The translations under genes were made by a program, and so were the position numbers. Under the pieces are notes generated by a model that saw nothing but the letters and a program-made list of their open reading frames with translations, was not told where the DNA came from and did no database searches. DNA of 28,701 bases from NCBI GenBank assembly GCA_017409915.1, contig JAFQRU010000054.1, positions 1 to 28,701 of the forward strand, read 5' to 3'. Below, one piece after another: positions 8,235 through 16,193 of the stretch. Every line of letters begins with the position of its first letter. Within the stretch, counting starts at the first letter, position 1. The stretch comes from Clostridia bacterium. Its GTDB lineage: Bacteria; Bacillota; Clostridia; Monoglobales; Monoglobaceae.

Positions 8235-9599
8235 ATGGAAAACGAAAACATTAAAGACATAATCGAAGAACTTTTACAGGAACGAAAATTTCCTAAGCTT
8301 CGAGAAACTCTTCTCGAAATGATGCCTATTGACATTGCGTCCGTTTTTGATGAACTTTCCGAAGACGACCTTTCAAAAGTTTTCAGGCTTCTTCCAAAGG
8401 AGCTTGCCGCAGAGGTTTTTGCTTGTATGGACCCTGATGGGCAGGAGCATCTTATTTCGGTATTTTCAAGCCGTGAGCTTCGCGCAATCTTAGACGAAAT
8501 GTATGTTGACGATACGGTTGACTTAATTGAGGAAATGCCTGCCAATGTGGTTAAGAGAATTTTAGCTCACACTCCGCAGGAAACAAGACACCAGATTAAC
8601 GAAATTTTAAAATATCCTGACGACAGCGCAGGGTCTATGATGACCATTGAGTATGTTGACCTAAGAAAGGATATGACTGTTTCCGAGGCCTTTGAAAAGA
8701 TAAGAAAAACAGGTCTTGACAAGGAAACAATTTATACCTGTTATGTTAAAGACCAACGCCGTCAGCTTTTAGGTGTTATAACTGTTAAAAAGCTTCTTTT
8801 GTCCCCCTCTGATGCAATTATTGAGGACCTTATGGAAACCAACATAATTTGCGTTGACACTTATGAGGATAAAGAAGTCGTTGCAAAAATGTTTGATAAA
8901 TACGATTTTCTTGCTCTTCCTGTTGTGGATAAAGAAAACCGTCTTGTTGGTATTATCACTGTCGATGACGCTCTTGATGTTATTCAGGAAGAGGCAACAG
9001 AGGACTTTGAAAGAATGGCGGCTATTTTGCCAAGCGAGGGGGAATATCTTAAAACCTCCGCTTTTAAGCACGCCAAAAGCCGTATTGTCTGGCTCCTTCT
9101 CCTTATGCTGACCGCAACTTTTACGGGGATGATAATTAACCGTTATGAATCTGCTTTTAAATCGCTCCCTATTCTTGTTGCTTTTATTCCTATGATTATG
9201 GGAACGGGCGGAAACAGCGGTTCTCAGAGCGCAACAATGGTAATCCGTGGTCTTTCCCTTGACGAAATCCGCCTGGGCGACTTTTTCAAGGTTCTTTTTA
9301 AAGAGGCGGCAGTTGCTATTCTTTGCGGTCTTATTCTGGCTCTCGTTAACGGAATTCGTGTTTACTTTACCTATGACGGAGATATGTATCTTGCGACAGT
9401 TTTAGGGGTAGCTCTTATAACAACTGTTTTAATCGCCAAGGTTTTGGGATGCCTTCTTCCTATGGGAGCAAAACTTCTCCACCTTGACCCTGCTTTAATG
9501 GCGGGTCCATTGGTTACAACCATTACGGACACCTGCTCAGTGCTTTTATATTTCATAATCGCAAGCAGTATCGCTCCTCTTTTCGGAGTTATTCTTTAA
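8235..9599 (+). CDS. mgtE: MgtE-family magnesium transporter
   Basis: Inner-membrane Mg2+ channel gated by cytosolic magnesium. The 454-residue protein has an acidic N-terminal superhelical domain (about 1-130) and two CBS domains (about 135-250) with DSAGSMMTIEYVDL at the start and DEEV-type acidic residues. Five membrane segments follow (about 275-454), with the conserved GTGGNSGSQSATMVIRGL, the pore-forming region, and PLVTTITDTCSVLLYF near the end. The ATG at 8235 is preferred; AAAGGGAG (8216-8223) is about 11 nt upstream, and the in-frame GTG at 8223 overlaps it. Single gene with its own promoter and terminator. Confidence 0.95.
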   Translation: MENENIKDIIEELLQERKFPKLRETLLEMMPIDIASVFDELSEDDLSKVFRLLPKELAAEVFACMDPDGQEHLISVFSSRELRAILDEMYVDDTVDLIEEMPANVVKRILAHTPQETRHQINEILKYPDDSAGSMMTIEYVDLRKDMTVSEAFEKIRKTGLDKETIYTCYVKDQRRQLLGVITVKKLLLSPSDAIIEDLMETNIICVDTYEDKEVVAKMFDKYDFLALPVVDKENRLVGIITVDDALDVIQEEATEDFERMAAILPSEGEYLKTSAFKHAKSRIVWLLLLMLTATFTGMIINRYESAFKSLPILVAFIPMIMGTGGNSGSQSATMVIRGLSLDEIRLGDFFKVLFKEAAVAILCGLILALVNGIRVYFTYDGDMYLATVLGVALITTVLIAKVLGCLLPMGAKLLHLDPALMAGPLVTTITDTCSVLLYFIIASSIAPLFGVIL

Positions 9600-9605
9600 T
9601 AAATT

Positions 9606-9633
9606 AAACCTCTCAATTAATTTTGAGAGGTTT
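9606..9633 (+). terminator. Rho-independent terminator of mgtE
   Basis: AAACCTCTCAA (9606-9616), a 6-nt loop TTAATT, then TTGAGAGGTTT and a further T. The hairpin begins 7 nt after the mgtE stop. Confidence 0.85.
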
Positions 9634-9646
9634 TACTATGTTTCTA

Positions 9647-9674
9647 TTGATTTTTATTCAGTTTGGTGTATAAT
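9647..9674 (+). promoter_or_regulatory. Promoter of the VanW-domain gene
   Basis: TTGATT (9647-9652) and TATAAT (9669-9674) with a 16-bp spacer, placed between the mgtE terminator and the next ribosome binding site GAGGAGG. Confidence 0.65.
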
Positions 9675-9711
9675 ATATATTAATTGGATTTTGAGGAGGA
9701 TGGTCTTTAAA

Positions 9712-11400
9712 ATGAGCGAAAATCCATCTAACAATCAGGAAAAATCTTCGGTTATAAACAAAAAGAAGCTTTCTCTTATTATTGTTTTAACCGTTTTAAT
9801 ATTGTGCGTCGCTTTTCTTTTTGCCTATGCAGGAAACTATGACAAGACCTATCCTAACACCTATGTCGACGGTGTCTTGGTAAGCGGTCTTTCCTATGGA
9901 GAGCTACTCGAAAAATGCGAAGAAATTTCTTCGACCTATTCTCTTCCTGAGAAAATCAGCTTTTCTGCAAAGGGAAACCTTCTTTCTGTTCCGTCAGAAG
10001 AAATCAGTGTCGCTTTCAGTGCGGAAAAAACCGCAAAAAGCGCTTTTGGAAATCGGGATGAACAAGGCTTTTTCCAGAAATCTTCCGCTTTTATAAAAAG
10101 CTTTTTCGGAGAAACTCAGGTGAGCACAGGCGTTTCCTATAACAAAAAGGAGCTTGATTCTTTAATTTCCGACTTTGCAAAGGATTACGAAAAAGAGCCA
10201 TCCAACGCAACTTACGAGGCGAAAGACGGCAAACTTATTCTTAAAAACGAGCATAACGGAATTAAGGTAAACAGAGCCGTTATCGAAGAAAAATTAGGGC
10301 AGTATCTTAAAAACCGTCCAAAGGACGCCATCGAGCTTACTTTTTCTGCAAGCCGCGGAGAGCCTTTTAATCTTGAAACTCTTTACGAAGAACTTTCTGC
10401 CCCGCCAAAAGATGCTTATTATGAAAGAAACGAAGATGGCGAAATTATAATTGTCCCAGACAAGCCTCAGGTTTCCATTAACAAAGAGGTTTTAAGGCAA
10501 GCCCTTTCTAAAAAAGAGGAAGAAATCAGTATTGATGCAGAAATTGTTCCTGCAAAGGTAACCAAAGAAGACCTTGAAAAAGCCCTTTTCAGCGGAGTTA
10601 TGGGAAGCTGGACCAGTTATTTTACAGCCAGCAACTATTCCCGCTCTGCAAATGTGGCTCTCTCCGCATCCCGTATTGACGGAGTTACTTTACTTCCGGG
10701 AGAGACCTTCTCTTACGACAAAACGGTCGGCCCGAGAACAAGCGAAAACGGCTTCAAAGTCGCAGGAGTTTATATAAATAACAAGGTTGAGCAAGGCCTT
10801 GGCGGTGGTGTTTGCCAGACCTCATCAACGCTATATAGCGCAGTTTTATATGCAAACCTTGAAATCGTGGAAAGAGTTTCCCATTCTCTCCCTGTAAGCT
10901 ATATGCCTCCGGGGCAAGATGCAACAATTGCCGAAGGCGCTATCGATTTTGTGTTTAAAAATAACACCGACCACCCAATTAAAATTTCCGCAACCATTCG
11001 TGGCGGAAGTATAAAATGCGATATTATCGGAACTCCCGTAGAGGGGCAAAAAGTGGTTGTCTCCAACGCTACAACAAAAGTTTTCGAGCCGACAACCGAA
11101 GTGGAAGAGGACGAAACTGTTCCTGTTGGATATAAGAAAACAACCTCGGGAGCAAAAGGCTATGCCGTTTCCTCCGTAAGAATTGTTTATCAGGATAACA
11201 AAGAGGTTGCAAGAGAAAATCTTACAAAGAGTCTCTACCATGCAACCCCGAATATTGTTTTGGTAAACCCATCAGATAAAAATACTCCACCTGAAAACCT
11301 TTTGGAGCTTTCCGAATCCGCTTCCACCACTCCGTCAGATATAGAGATGGAGGGAGAAGAAGTTCCCCCTGAGGAAGAAGAGGAAATTGTTGAAGTTTAA
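9712..11400 (+). CDS. Membrane-anchored VanW/YoaR-type envelope protein
   Basis: A 562-residue protein with a cytoplasmic basic start, one membrane anchor (about 20-41) and a large extracellular part. The middle resembles the repeated putative peptidoglycan-binding domain of YoaR-like proteins. Around residues 295-445 lies a VanW domain (LPGETFSYDKTVGPRT, GGGVCQTSSTLYSAVLYANL, ERVSHSLPVSYMPPGQDATI). A G5-like segment follows (VPVGYKKTTSGAKGYAVSS, then VRIVYQDNKEV), then a very acidic tail (EEEEEIVEV). The exact function of VanW domains is not established; the name comes from vancomycin gene clusters and does not imply resistance here. The ATG at 9712 is chosen with GAGGAGG upstream; the in-frame TTG (9691) and ATG (9700) overlap that site. 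It is monocistronic. Confidence 0.85.
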   Translation: MSENPSNNQEKSSVINKKKLSLIIVLTVLILCVAFLFAYAGNYDKTYPNTYVDGVLVSGLSYGELLEKCEEISSTYSLPEKISFSAKGNLLSVPSEEISVAFSAEKTAKSAFGNRDEQGFFQKSSAFIKSFFGETQVSTGVSYNKKELDSLISDFAKDYEKEPSNATYEAKDGKLILKNEHNGIKVNRAVIEEKLGQYLKNRPKDAIELTFSASRGEPFNLETLYEELSAPPKDAYYERNEDGEIIIVPDKPQVSINKEVLRQALSKKEEEISIDAEIVPAKVTKEDLEKALFSGVMGSWTSYFTASNYSRSANVALSASRIDGVTLLPGETFSYDKTVGPRTSENGFKVAGVYINNKVEQGLGGGVCQTSSTLYSAVLYANLEIVERVSHSLPVSYMPPGQDATIAEGAIDFVFKNNTDHPIKISATIRGGSIKCDIIGTPVEGQKVVVSNATTKVFEPTTEVEEDETVPVGYKKTTSGAKGYAVSSVRIVYQDNKEVARENLTKSLYHATPNIVLVNPSDKNTPPENLLELSESASTTPSDIEMEGEEVPPEEEEEIVEV

Positions 11401-11403
11401 AAC

Positions 11404-11432
11404 AAAAAGGACTTTGCTTTTGCAAAGTCCTT
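11404..11432. terminator. Bidirectional terminator between the VanW-domain gene and the sugar kinase
   Basis: AAGGACTTTGC (11407-11417), loop TTTT, GCAAAGTCCTT (11422-11432), with an A-run on the left and T-rich sequence on the right. It serves convergent genes and uses the same stem sequence as the hairpin at 7142-7173. Confidence 0.88.
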
Positions 11433-11447
11433 ATTCTTTTTGTCAAA

Positions 11448-12545
11448 TTATCTCTGAACTCTCGCTCCTGCACCACCCATAATAGCTTCAACTTCTTTCT
11501 TGTTAGCCATTGTGGTATCGCCGGGAGTTGTCATAGCGAGTGCGCCGTGTGCCGCGCCGTAGTTTACAGCAAGCTCAGGGTCATCTGTTGTCATAAGACC
11601 GTAGATTAAGCCTGATGCAAAGGAGTCGCCACCACCAACTCTGTCCATAATTTCAAGACCTTTATAGTCCTTTGCCTTATAAACAGTTCCGTCTGCATAG
11701 CAGATTGCGCTCCAATCGTTAACTGTTGCAGTTTTAACCTCACGGAGAGTTGTTGCGATAACCTTGAAGTTAGGATACTGCTTTGCCGCCTCAGCAATCA
11801 TCTTCTTATATCCGTCAAGGTTGAGTTCCTTTAAGTTTTCGTCATTTCCCTCAACTTGGAGACCAAGACAAGCAGTAAAGTCTTCTTCGTTACCAATCAT
11901 AACATCGACATATTTTGCGATTTCTTTGTTTACTTCCTGAGCTTTTTCAAGACCGCCGATTGCGCTCCACATAGAAGGACGGTAGTTAAGGTCATAAGAA
12001 ACGATTGTGCCGTATTTTTTAGCAGCCTTAACCGCAGCGATAACAGTTTCGCAGGACTGTTCGGAAAGAGCAGCATAGATACCGCCTGTATGTAACCATC
12101 TTACGCCGAGGGTTCCGAAAATATAGTCAAAATCAAAATCCTGTGGCGTTGCCTTTGAAATAGCTGTGTTTGCTCTGTCAGAGCATCCAACTGCGCCACG
12201 GATACCGTACCCTCTTTCTGTAAAGTTAAGACCGTTACGGCAAATTCTTCCGATACCGTCAGTCTTCATCCATTTGATTAAGGATGTGTCAACTCCGCCC
12301 TGCTCAATGAAATCTTCCATTAAATATCCAACTTCATTTTCAGCAAAAGCAGTTATTACAGCAGTATTCATTCTGAAACATTTATGAAGACCGCGGATAA
12401 CATTATATTCTCCGCCACCTTCCCAGGCACGAAAGCTTCTTGCAGTTCTGATTCTGCCTTCGCCCGGGTCAAGTCTGAGCATAACTTCGCCCAAAGACAC
12501 CGCGTCAAATTTACATTCGCTTTTTTCTCTTAACTTTAAGTCCAT
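11448..12545 (-). CDS. kdgK: PfkB-family sugar kinase, probably 2-keto-3-deoxygluconate kinase
   Basis: ATP-dependent carbohydrate kinase of the ribokinase fold. The 365-residue protein has an N-terminal substrate-binding stretch (SLGEVMLRLDPGEGRIRTAR, then the motif GGGEYNV). The C-terminal PfkB signature is DRVGGGDSFASGLIYG, whose Asp should be the catalytic base; the usual GAGD is GGGD here. Overall it resembles the Clostridia group annotated as KDG kinase, which would phosphorylate KDG from uronate or pectin breakdown. No kdgA aldolase or uronate genes are adjacent, so the substrate is an inference; another ketose or fructose is possible. AAAGGAGAT precedes the ATG. It has its own near-perfect promoter. 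Confidence 0.7.
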   Translation of the reverse strand: MDLKLREKSECKFDAVSLGEVMLRLDPGEGRIRTARSFRAWEGGGEYNVIRGLHKCFRMNTAVITAFAENEVGYLMEDFIEQGGVDTSLIKWMKTDGIGRICRNGLNFTERGYGIRGAVGCSDRANTAISKATPQDFDFDYIFGTLGVRWLHTGGIYAALSEQSCETVIAAVKAAKKYGTIVSYDLNYRPSMWSAIGGLEKAQEVNKEIAKYVDVMIGNEEDFTACLGLQVEGNDENLKELNLDGYKKMIAEAAKQYPNFKVIATTLREVKTATVNDWSAICYADGTVYKAKDYKGLEIMDRVGGGDSFASGLIYGLMTTDDPELAVNYGAAHGALAMTTPGDTTMANKKEVEAIMGGAGARVQR

Positions 12546-12596
12546 TTTCTTATCTCCTTTATCTAAAAGAATTTTATTCCCAAAAAGTACACTATA

Positions 12597-12625
12597 ATTA
12601 TACTATTTTACCCATTTTGTGTCAA
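12597..12625 (-). promoter_or_regulatory. Consensus promoter of the sugar kinase gene
   Basis: Minus-strand TTGACA (12620-12625), 17-bp spacer, TATAAT (12597-12602): a perfect match to the vegetative consensus, about 50 nt before the start codon. Confidence 0.85.
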
Positions 12626-12640
12626 TAGAAGATTTAAAAT

Positions 12641-12667
12641 AAAAAGCAGAAACCTTTTCGTTTCTGC
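12641..12667 (-). terminator. Terminator of holA
   Basis: On the minus strand GCAGAAAC, a 6-nt loop and GTTTCTGC are followed by TTTTTATTTT. It lies 8 nt past the holA stop and just upstream of the sugar kinase promoter. Confidence 0.85.
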
Positions 12668-12674
12668 CTTTTCT

Positions 12675-13682
12675 TTATTTTACTAAATCTGCAATTAAAA
12701 GTTGAAGAGCAATTTCTTTGTCCATAAGCCCCGTCTTTGCTTTTAAATCATAAGAGAGGGCGCTTTTAACCATTCTTCTTAAATATTTTTCTCCAAAACG
12801 CTTGCTTTGGGAAATTGTTTTCTTAATAAGCCACTCCTGAGGAAGACATTCTAAATATTTCCCCATTTCCATAGGTGGAACGCCCTCGGAGGAAAGCATC
12901 TTTGCTGCCAAAAGGTCGGAAAGCTTTGACGCAATTGCGCTGATTATGGCAATTGGCTCCGTCTTGTGTTCCAGAAGTTCTTTATAAGCCTCCATTGCCT
13001 TTTGAGGTTCGTTGTTTATAATGTTATCAATCAAATCATAAATGGCAACATCCAAAGATTTTAAGACAACCGCCTCAACATCCTCTGCGGTAACCTTTGT
13101 CCGCTCTCCCATATAGGAAATAAGCTTTAAATATTCCTGATGAATATTTCCAAGGCTTCCTCCACAGCGCTTTATAATGGCAGTTACTTCTTTGGGGTAA
13201 ATGCTTTTTTCTTCTTTCTCAAAAAGTTTTTCAAGCCATTTTTCAACCTGAGCCTGAGGCATAAAATCAAACCTTATTATTCCGCCAAGCTCCTCAATAA
13301 ATCTTATATTGTTTTCCTTTTTCTTTTCAAAGCCGTCCTCTGCGATAATCATACACAAATGCTCAGGGACATCCTTTAAAAATTCCTTTATCTCCTGGAA
13401 CTCTCTTGATTTGGCATTGTTTAAAAAGCCCGTATTTTTAAGAACAACAAGCTTTCTCTCCGCCATAACGGGAAAGGACACGGCGCTTGCCAAAATATCG
13501 CTTATCTCGTTATCTTTTCCGTTATAGAGGGCAAAGTTGAAGTCCTCAAAAGAGGGGTCAACAAGCTTTTTCTTAATGGTTTTAAGACGGCTTTCGATTA
13601 GAAACTGCTCGTCCCCATAAAGAAAATAGACATTTTTCAGTTCATTTGACGAAATCTGCTTGTCAAAATCTCTAAGTTCCAT
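12675..13682 (-). CDS. holA: DNA polymerase III delta subunit
   Basis: Clamp-loader subunit that opens the DnaN ring. The 335-residue protein has the family N-terminus (NVYFLYGDEQFLIESRLKTI), the SFPVMAERKLVVLKN segment, and an alpha-helical C-terminal collar domain with QEYLKLISY and EWLIKKTISQSKRF. Bacillota HolA (YqeN) is divergent, but the length and order match. GGAGG (13688-13692) is 5 nt from the ATG at 13682; the in-frame TTG at 13694 overlaps that site. The T-run of the terminator of the upstream NlpC/P60 gene touches this ribosome binding site, so no separate promoter is evident and expression may depend on read-through. Confidence 0.93.
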   Translation of the reverse strand: MELRDFDKQISSNELKNVYFLYGDEQFLIESRLKTIKKKLVDPSFEDFNFALYNGKDNEISDILASAVSFPVMAERKLVVLKNTGFLNNAKSREFQEIKEFLKDVPEHLCMIIAEDGFEKKKENNIRFIEELGGIIRFDFMPQAQVEKWLEKLFEKEEKSIYPKEVTAIIKRCGGSLGNIHQEYLKLISYMGERTKVTAEDVEAVVLKSLDVAIYDLIDNIINNEPQKAMEAYKELLEHKTEPIAIISAIASKLSDLLAAKMLSSEGVPPMEMGKYLECLPQEWLIKKTISQSKRFGEKYLRRMVKSALSYDLKAKTGLMDKEIALQLLIADLVK

Positions 13683-13696
13683 TTCTTCCTCCAAAA

Positions 13697-13717
13697 AAAG
13701 CGCCTTTTCGGCGCTTT
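13697..13717 (-). terminator. Terminator of the NlpC/P60 gene, adjoining the holA ribosome binding site
   Basis: AAAGCGCC, loop GAAAA, GGCGCTTT on the minus strand, followed by more T residues that run straight into GGAGG of holA. Confidence 0.85.
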
Positions 13718-13720
13718 ATT

Positions 13721-14401
13721 TTAATAGAAAATTCTTCTGCAATGTTTGCCTCGGGCACCATAGTTGCCTGAAACAACGCTTTCATATTTGATAACATCCC
13801 CTGTCTGAGGAGAGTGAATCATCATTCCGTTTCCCGCATATATACCAACATGGCTTATATACCCGGAAGAATTATAAAATCCGATAATATCTCCAACTTG
13901 GAGGGCGCTTGGATCAACCCAGATTCCGTTTGACATCTGGTCTGCCGCAACACGATTTAAAGAAACACCCATCTGTTCATAAACATATTTGGTAAATCCG
14001 CTGCAATCAAAGCCCGTCTGTGGGGAATTTCCGCCGTAACGGTATGGAAGACCAAGATATTTCTTTGCAATTTCAAGGACAGCTTGTCCCTTTGTCTGTG
14101 TGCTTGCCTCTCTTGCAAGGAGGGCGCCTTCAACAATCTTTATGTAGTCAAGGGAAACATATCCGCTTACGCCTTCATAGGTTGTGATGTTTGCCCAGCC
14201 CGGCTGTGTCCAGTTAACGGATACATTTGTTCCGCAATAAAGCTGAGTCAAAATCTGAGAATCAGTGCTGTTTGAAGCTCTGACATTTAAAAGAGAAGCG
14301 GTTGTCGTTCCATAAAACCCCGACGCAGAAACAGCGAGAGGGGCGCTCATTGACAAGATGAGCACTAATATAATAAAAATACTTAATATTTTACTCTTCA
14401 T
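13721..14401 (-). CDS. Secreted SH3b - NlpC/P60 peptidoglycan endopeptidase
   Basis: Exported cell-wall hydrolase. The 226-residue precursor has a signal peptide (about 1-26, likely cut after AVSA). A bacterial SH3 domain (about 29-90; LNVRASNSTDSQI, WANITTYEGVSGYVSLDYI) should bind the wall. The C-terminal NlpC/P60 cysteine peptidase domain (about 105-226) shows the triad region: Cys133 in FDCSGF, His184 in SHVGIY and His196 in MIHSP. Such enzymes cleave the D-Glu to diamino acid bond of stem peptides. The ATG at 14401 is used because GGAGG is 5 nt upstream and the in-frame TTG at 14413 overlaps that site. It is monocistronic with a consensus promoter. Confidence 0.92.
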   Translation of the reverse strand: MKSKILSIFIILVLILSMSAPLAVSASGFYGTTTASLLNVRASNSTDSQILTQLYCGTNVSVNWTQPGWANITTYEGVSGYVSLDYIKIVEGALLAREASTQTKGQAVLEIAKKYLGLPYRYGGNSPQTGFDCSGFTKYVYEQMGVSLNRVAADQMSNGIWVDPSALQVGDIIGFYNSSGYISHVGIYAGNGMMIHSPQTGDVIKYESVVSGNYGARGKHCRRIFY

Positions 14402-14469
14402 TAGAACCTCCAAAAAAGTTAAAACCTAATGCCAAAGGTCATCTCCTTCATAAAATGTTTACTTTGTTT

Positions 14470-14498
14470 ATTATACCATTTTTCAGTCCCTTTGTCAA
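14470..14498 (-). promoter_or_regulatory. Consensus promoter of the NlpC/P60 gene
   Basis: Minus-strand TTGACA (14493-14498), 17-bp spacer, TATAAT (14470-14475). This is a perfect vegetative match, about 70 nt before the start codon. Confidence 0.85.
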
Positions 14499-14542
14499 AC
14501 TTTTTGCCCTTATTTTGTGCTTCCAAAGATTTCAAAACACGG

Positions 14543-14576
14543 AAAAACCCCGCCACCATAAGGGTTGGCGAGGTTT
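14543..14576 (-). terminator. Terminator of the hydroxyacid dehydrogenase - flavin reductase pair
   Basis: Minus-strand arms AAACC-CGCCA and TGGCG-GGTTT with one internal mismatch, followed by a T-run (TTTTT). It starts 8 nt after the flavin reductase stop. Confidence 0.85.
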
Positions 14577-14584
14577 AAAAATTT

Positions 14585-15184
14585 TTAAAGTTTTTCAAAA
14601 TCTTCTGCCCCGTGTTTGCATAAAGGACAGATAAAATCCTCAGGGAGAGGCTCTCCCTCATAGACATATCCGCAGATTTTGCAGACATAACCCTTTTTCT
14701 TTTCGCTCTCAGGCTTTGGCTTGATATTTGCAAAATAATAATCATAGGTTACGGATTTTTCATCGCTTAAAATCTTCGCCTCAGTTACCTTTGCAATAAA
14801 AATTGAGTGGGTATCGCAGTCAATTATCTGCTCAACTTCCCCTGAAATTACGGCATTTGCAATCCCGCCGATATAGGCAAGACCGTTTTCCGTCCGAAGT
14901 GGCTCCCCTGCAAACTTTTCATTATCTTTTCCGCTTTGGAAACCGAAATGCTTAAAAATTTCAAAGGGAGCGCTCTCTGTCAAAGTGCAAACATTGAACT
15001 TTTTGGTTTTAACTATCATATCGTGGGTATAATTCCCCTTGTTTAAAGCAACACTTATGCGGTTTGGGGCGTTTGTTACCTGCTGAGCCGTATTGATAAT
15101 ACAGCCGTTATCCTTTTCTCCGTCTCTGGCGGTTAAAACGAAAAGGCCGTATGAAATTTTAAAAAGTGCATTATTATCTACCAT
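14585..15184 (-). CDS. Flavin reductase-like protein with C-terminal rubredoxin-like domain
   Basis: A 199-residue protein. Residues 1-150 resemble the FMN-binding flavin reductase/flavoredoxin domain (SYGLFVLTARDGEKDNGCII, NRISVALNKGNYTHDMI). A C-terminal iron site follows, with Cys168/171 (CKICGY) and Cys186/189 (CPLC). The same arrangement is found in high-molecular-weight rubredoxin (Hrb) of anaerobes, which passes electrons from NAD(P)H to oxygen- or NO-reducing flavodiiron proteins. The loop between the two CxxC pairs is only 14 residues, as in rubrerythrin tails, not the roughly 30 of free rubredoxin. GGAGG overlaps the stop of the upstream dehydrogenase, 9 nt away, so the two genes form an operon. 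The partner protein is not in the window. Confidence 0.85.
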   Translation of the reverse strand: MVDNNALFKISYGLFVLTARDGEKDNGCIINTAQQVTNAPNRISVALNKGNYTHDMIVKTKKFNVCTLTESAPFEIFKHFGFQSGKDNEKFAGEPLRTENGLAYIGGIANAVISGEVEQIIDCDTHSIFIAKVTEAKILSDEKSVTYDYYFANIKPKPESEKKKGYVCKICGYVYEGEPLPEDFICPLCKHGAEDFEKL

Positions 15185-15193
15185 TTTGTCCTC

Positions 15194-16141
15194 CTATAAG
15201 TTTACAACATTTGTTGGATGTCCCTCTATGTAGTTTTTAAGGTTTGTGCTTGCCACGGCCACAACACGATTTCTTGTTTCCATAGGTGCCCAGGCAATAT
15301 GAGGGGTTATCATTATATTTTTCGCTTCGGGAAGAGTTGAGCTTATGTTCATAGGCTCTTCCTCTAAAACATCAATCCCTGCCCCTGCGATAATTTCTTC
15401 GTTTAAGGCACGGATAAGGTCCTCTTCAACCATAACTCCGCCTCTTGCGGTGTTTATAAAGAGGGCGTCGCTCCTCATTTTCTTAAACATTTCATAGTCA
15501 AACATTTTCTCGGAGTCGCGGTTGAGTGGGCAGTGAACAGTTACGATATGGCTGTTTTTTATAAGCTCATCAAGACTTACAAAAGAAACCCCCTCCACAT
15601 CTCTTTTTGTTCTTGCGTAGGCTAAAACATTCATTGAAAAGGCCTTTGCGATTTTTGCAACTTCCTGGCCGATTTTTCCAAAACCAACAATTCCTATGGT
15701 TTTGTCTTTAAGCTCAGAAAGAGGGAAAACGAAAGGAGAAAAGGTCTCGCTTTTTTTCCAGCCGCCCTCTTTAACAAAGTTCGTATATTCTGCCACTCTG
15801 TTATAATAATTCAGAATAAAAGCAAAAGTGTGCTGAGCCACCGCCTCGGTTGAATATGACCCTGCGTTGCAAACGGTTATTCCGTTTTCCTTGCAATACT
15901 GTGTGTCTATATTATTATACCCCGTTGCGAAAAGTCCTATATACTTAACTTTTGTTCCTTTAAGGTTTTCCTCATTAAGAACGGTTTTGTTGCAAAGGAC
16001 CGCGTCGGCATCCATAATTCTTTCGTGAATTTTGTCCTTTGGAGTGAGGTTATATTTAACCACTTCCCCAAGGGCATCAAAAGGAGATAAATCAAGGTCG
16101 CCCTGTGTTATTGTCTGGCAATCTGTCATAACTATTTTCAT
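15194..16141 (-). CDS. D-2-hydroxyacid dehydrogenase (hydroxypyruvate/glycerate type)
   Basis: NAD(P)-dependent dehydrogenase of 315 residues, probably cytosolic. The N-terminal half is the substrate domain (KYIGLFATGYNNID). The nucleotide-binding fold carries GIVGFGKIGQEVAKIA. The catalytic residues are in place: Arg in NTARGG, Glu in DVLEEEP and His in TPHIAWAP. It resembles HprA, glycerate dehydrogenases that interconvert hydroxypyruvate and D-glycerate. Substrate cannot be fixed from sequence, so no gene symbol is given. It follows dfrA by about 50 nt containing a hairpin, and is tightly coupled to the flavin reductase-rubredoxin gene. The start at 16141 has AAAGGAG upstream. Confidence 0.88.
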   Translation of the reverse strand: MKIVMTDCQTITQGDLDLSPFDALGEVVKYNLTPKDKIHERIMDADAVLCNKTVLNEENLKGTKVKYIGLFATGYNNIDTQYCKENGITVCNAGSYSTEAVAQHTFAFILNYYNRVAEYTNFVKEGGWKKSETFSPFVFPLSELKDKTIGIVGFGKIGQEVAKIAKAFSMNVLAYARTKRDVEGVSFVSLDELIKNSHIVTVHCPLNRDSEKMFDYEMFKKMRSDALFINTARGGVMVEEDLIRALNEEIIAGAGIDVLEEEPMNISSTLPEAKNIMITPHIAWAPMETRNRVVAVASTNLKNYIEGHPTNVVNL

Positions 16142-16166
16142 ATTTACCGCTCCTTTCTTTTTCTAA

Positions 16167-16189
16167 ATGCCCTGCAAAATGCAGGGCAT
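16167..16189 (-). terminator. Hairpin between dfrA and the dehydrogenase, weak terminator
   Basis: A 10-bp perfect stem, ATGCCCTGCA with TGCAGGGCAT and a 3-nt loop, lies 4 nt after the dfrA stop. On the minus strand it is followed by TTTAG and no long T-run, so it may end only part of the transcripts or protect the upstream mRNA. Confidence 0.55.
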
Positions 16190-16193
16190 CAGA

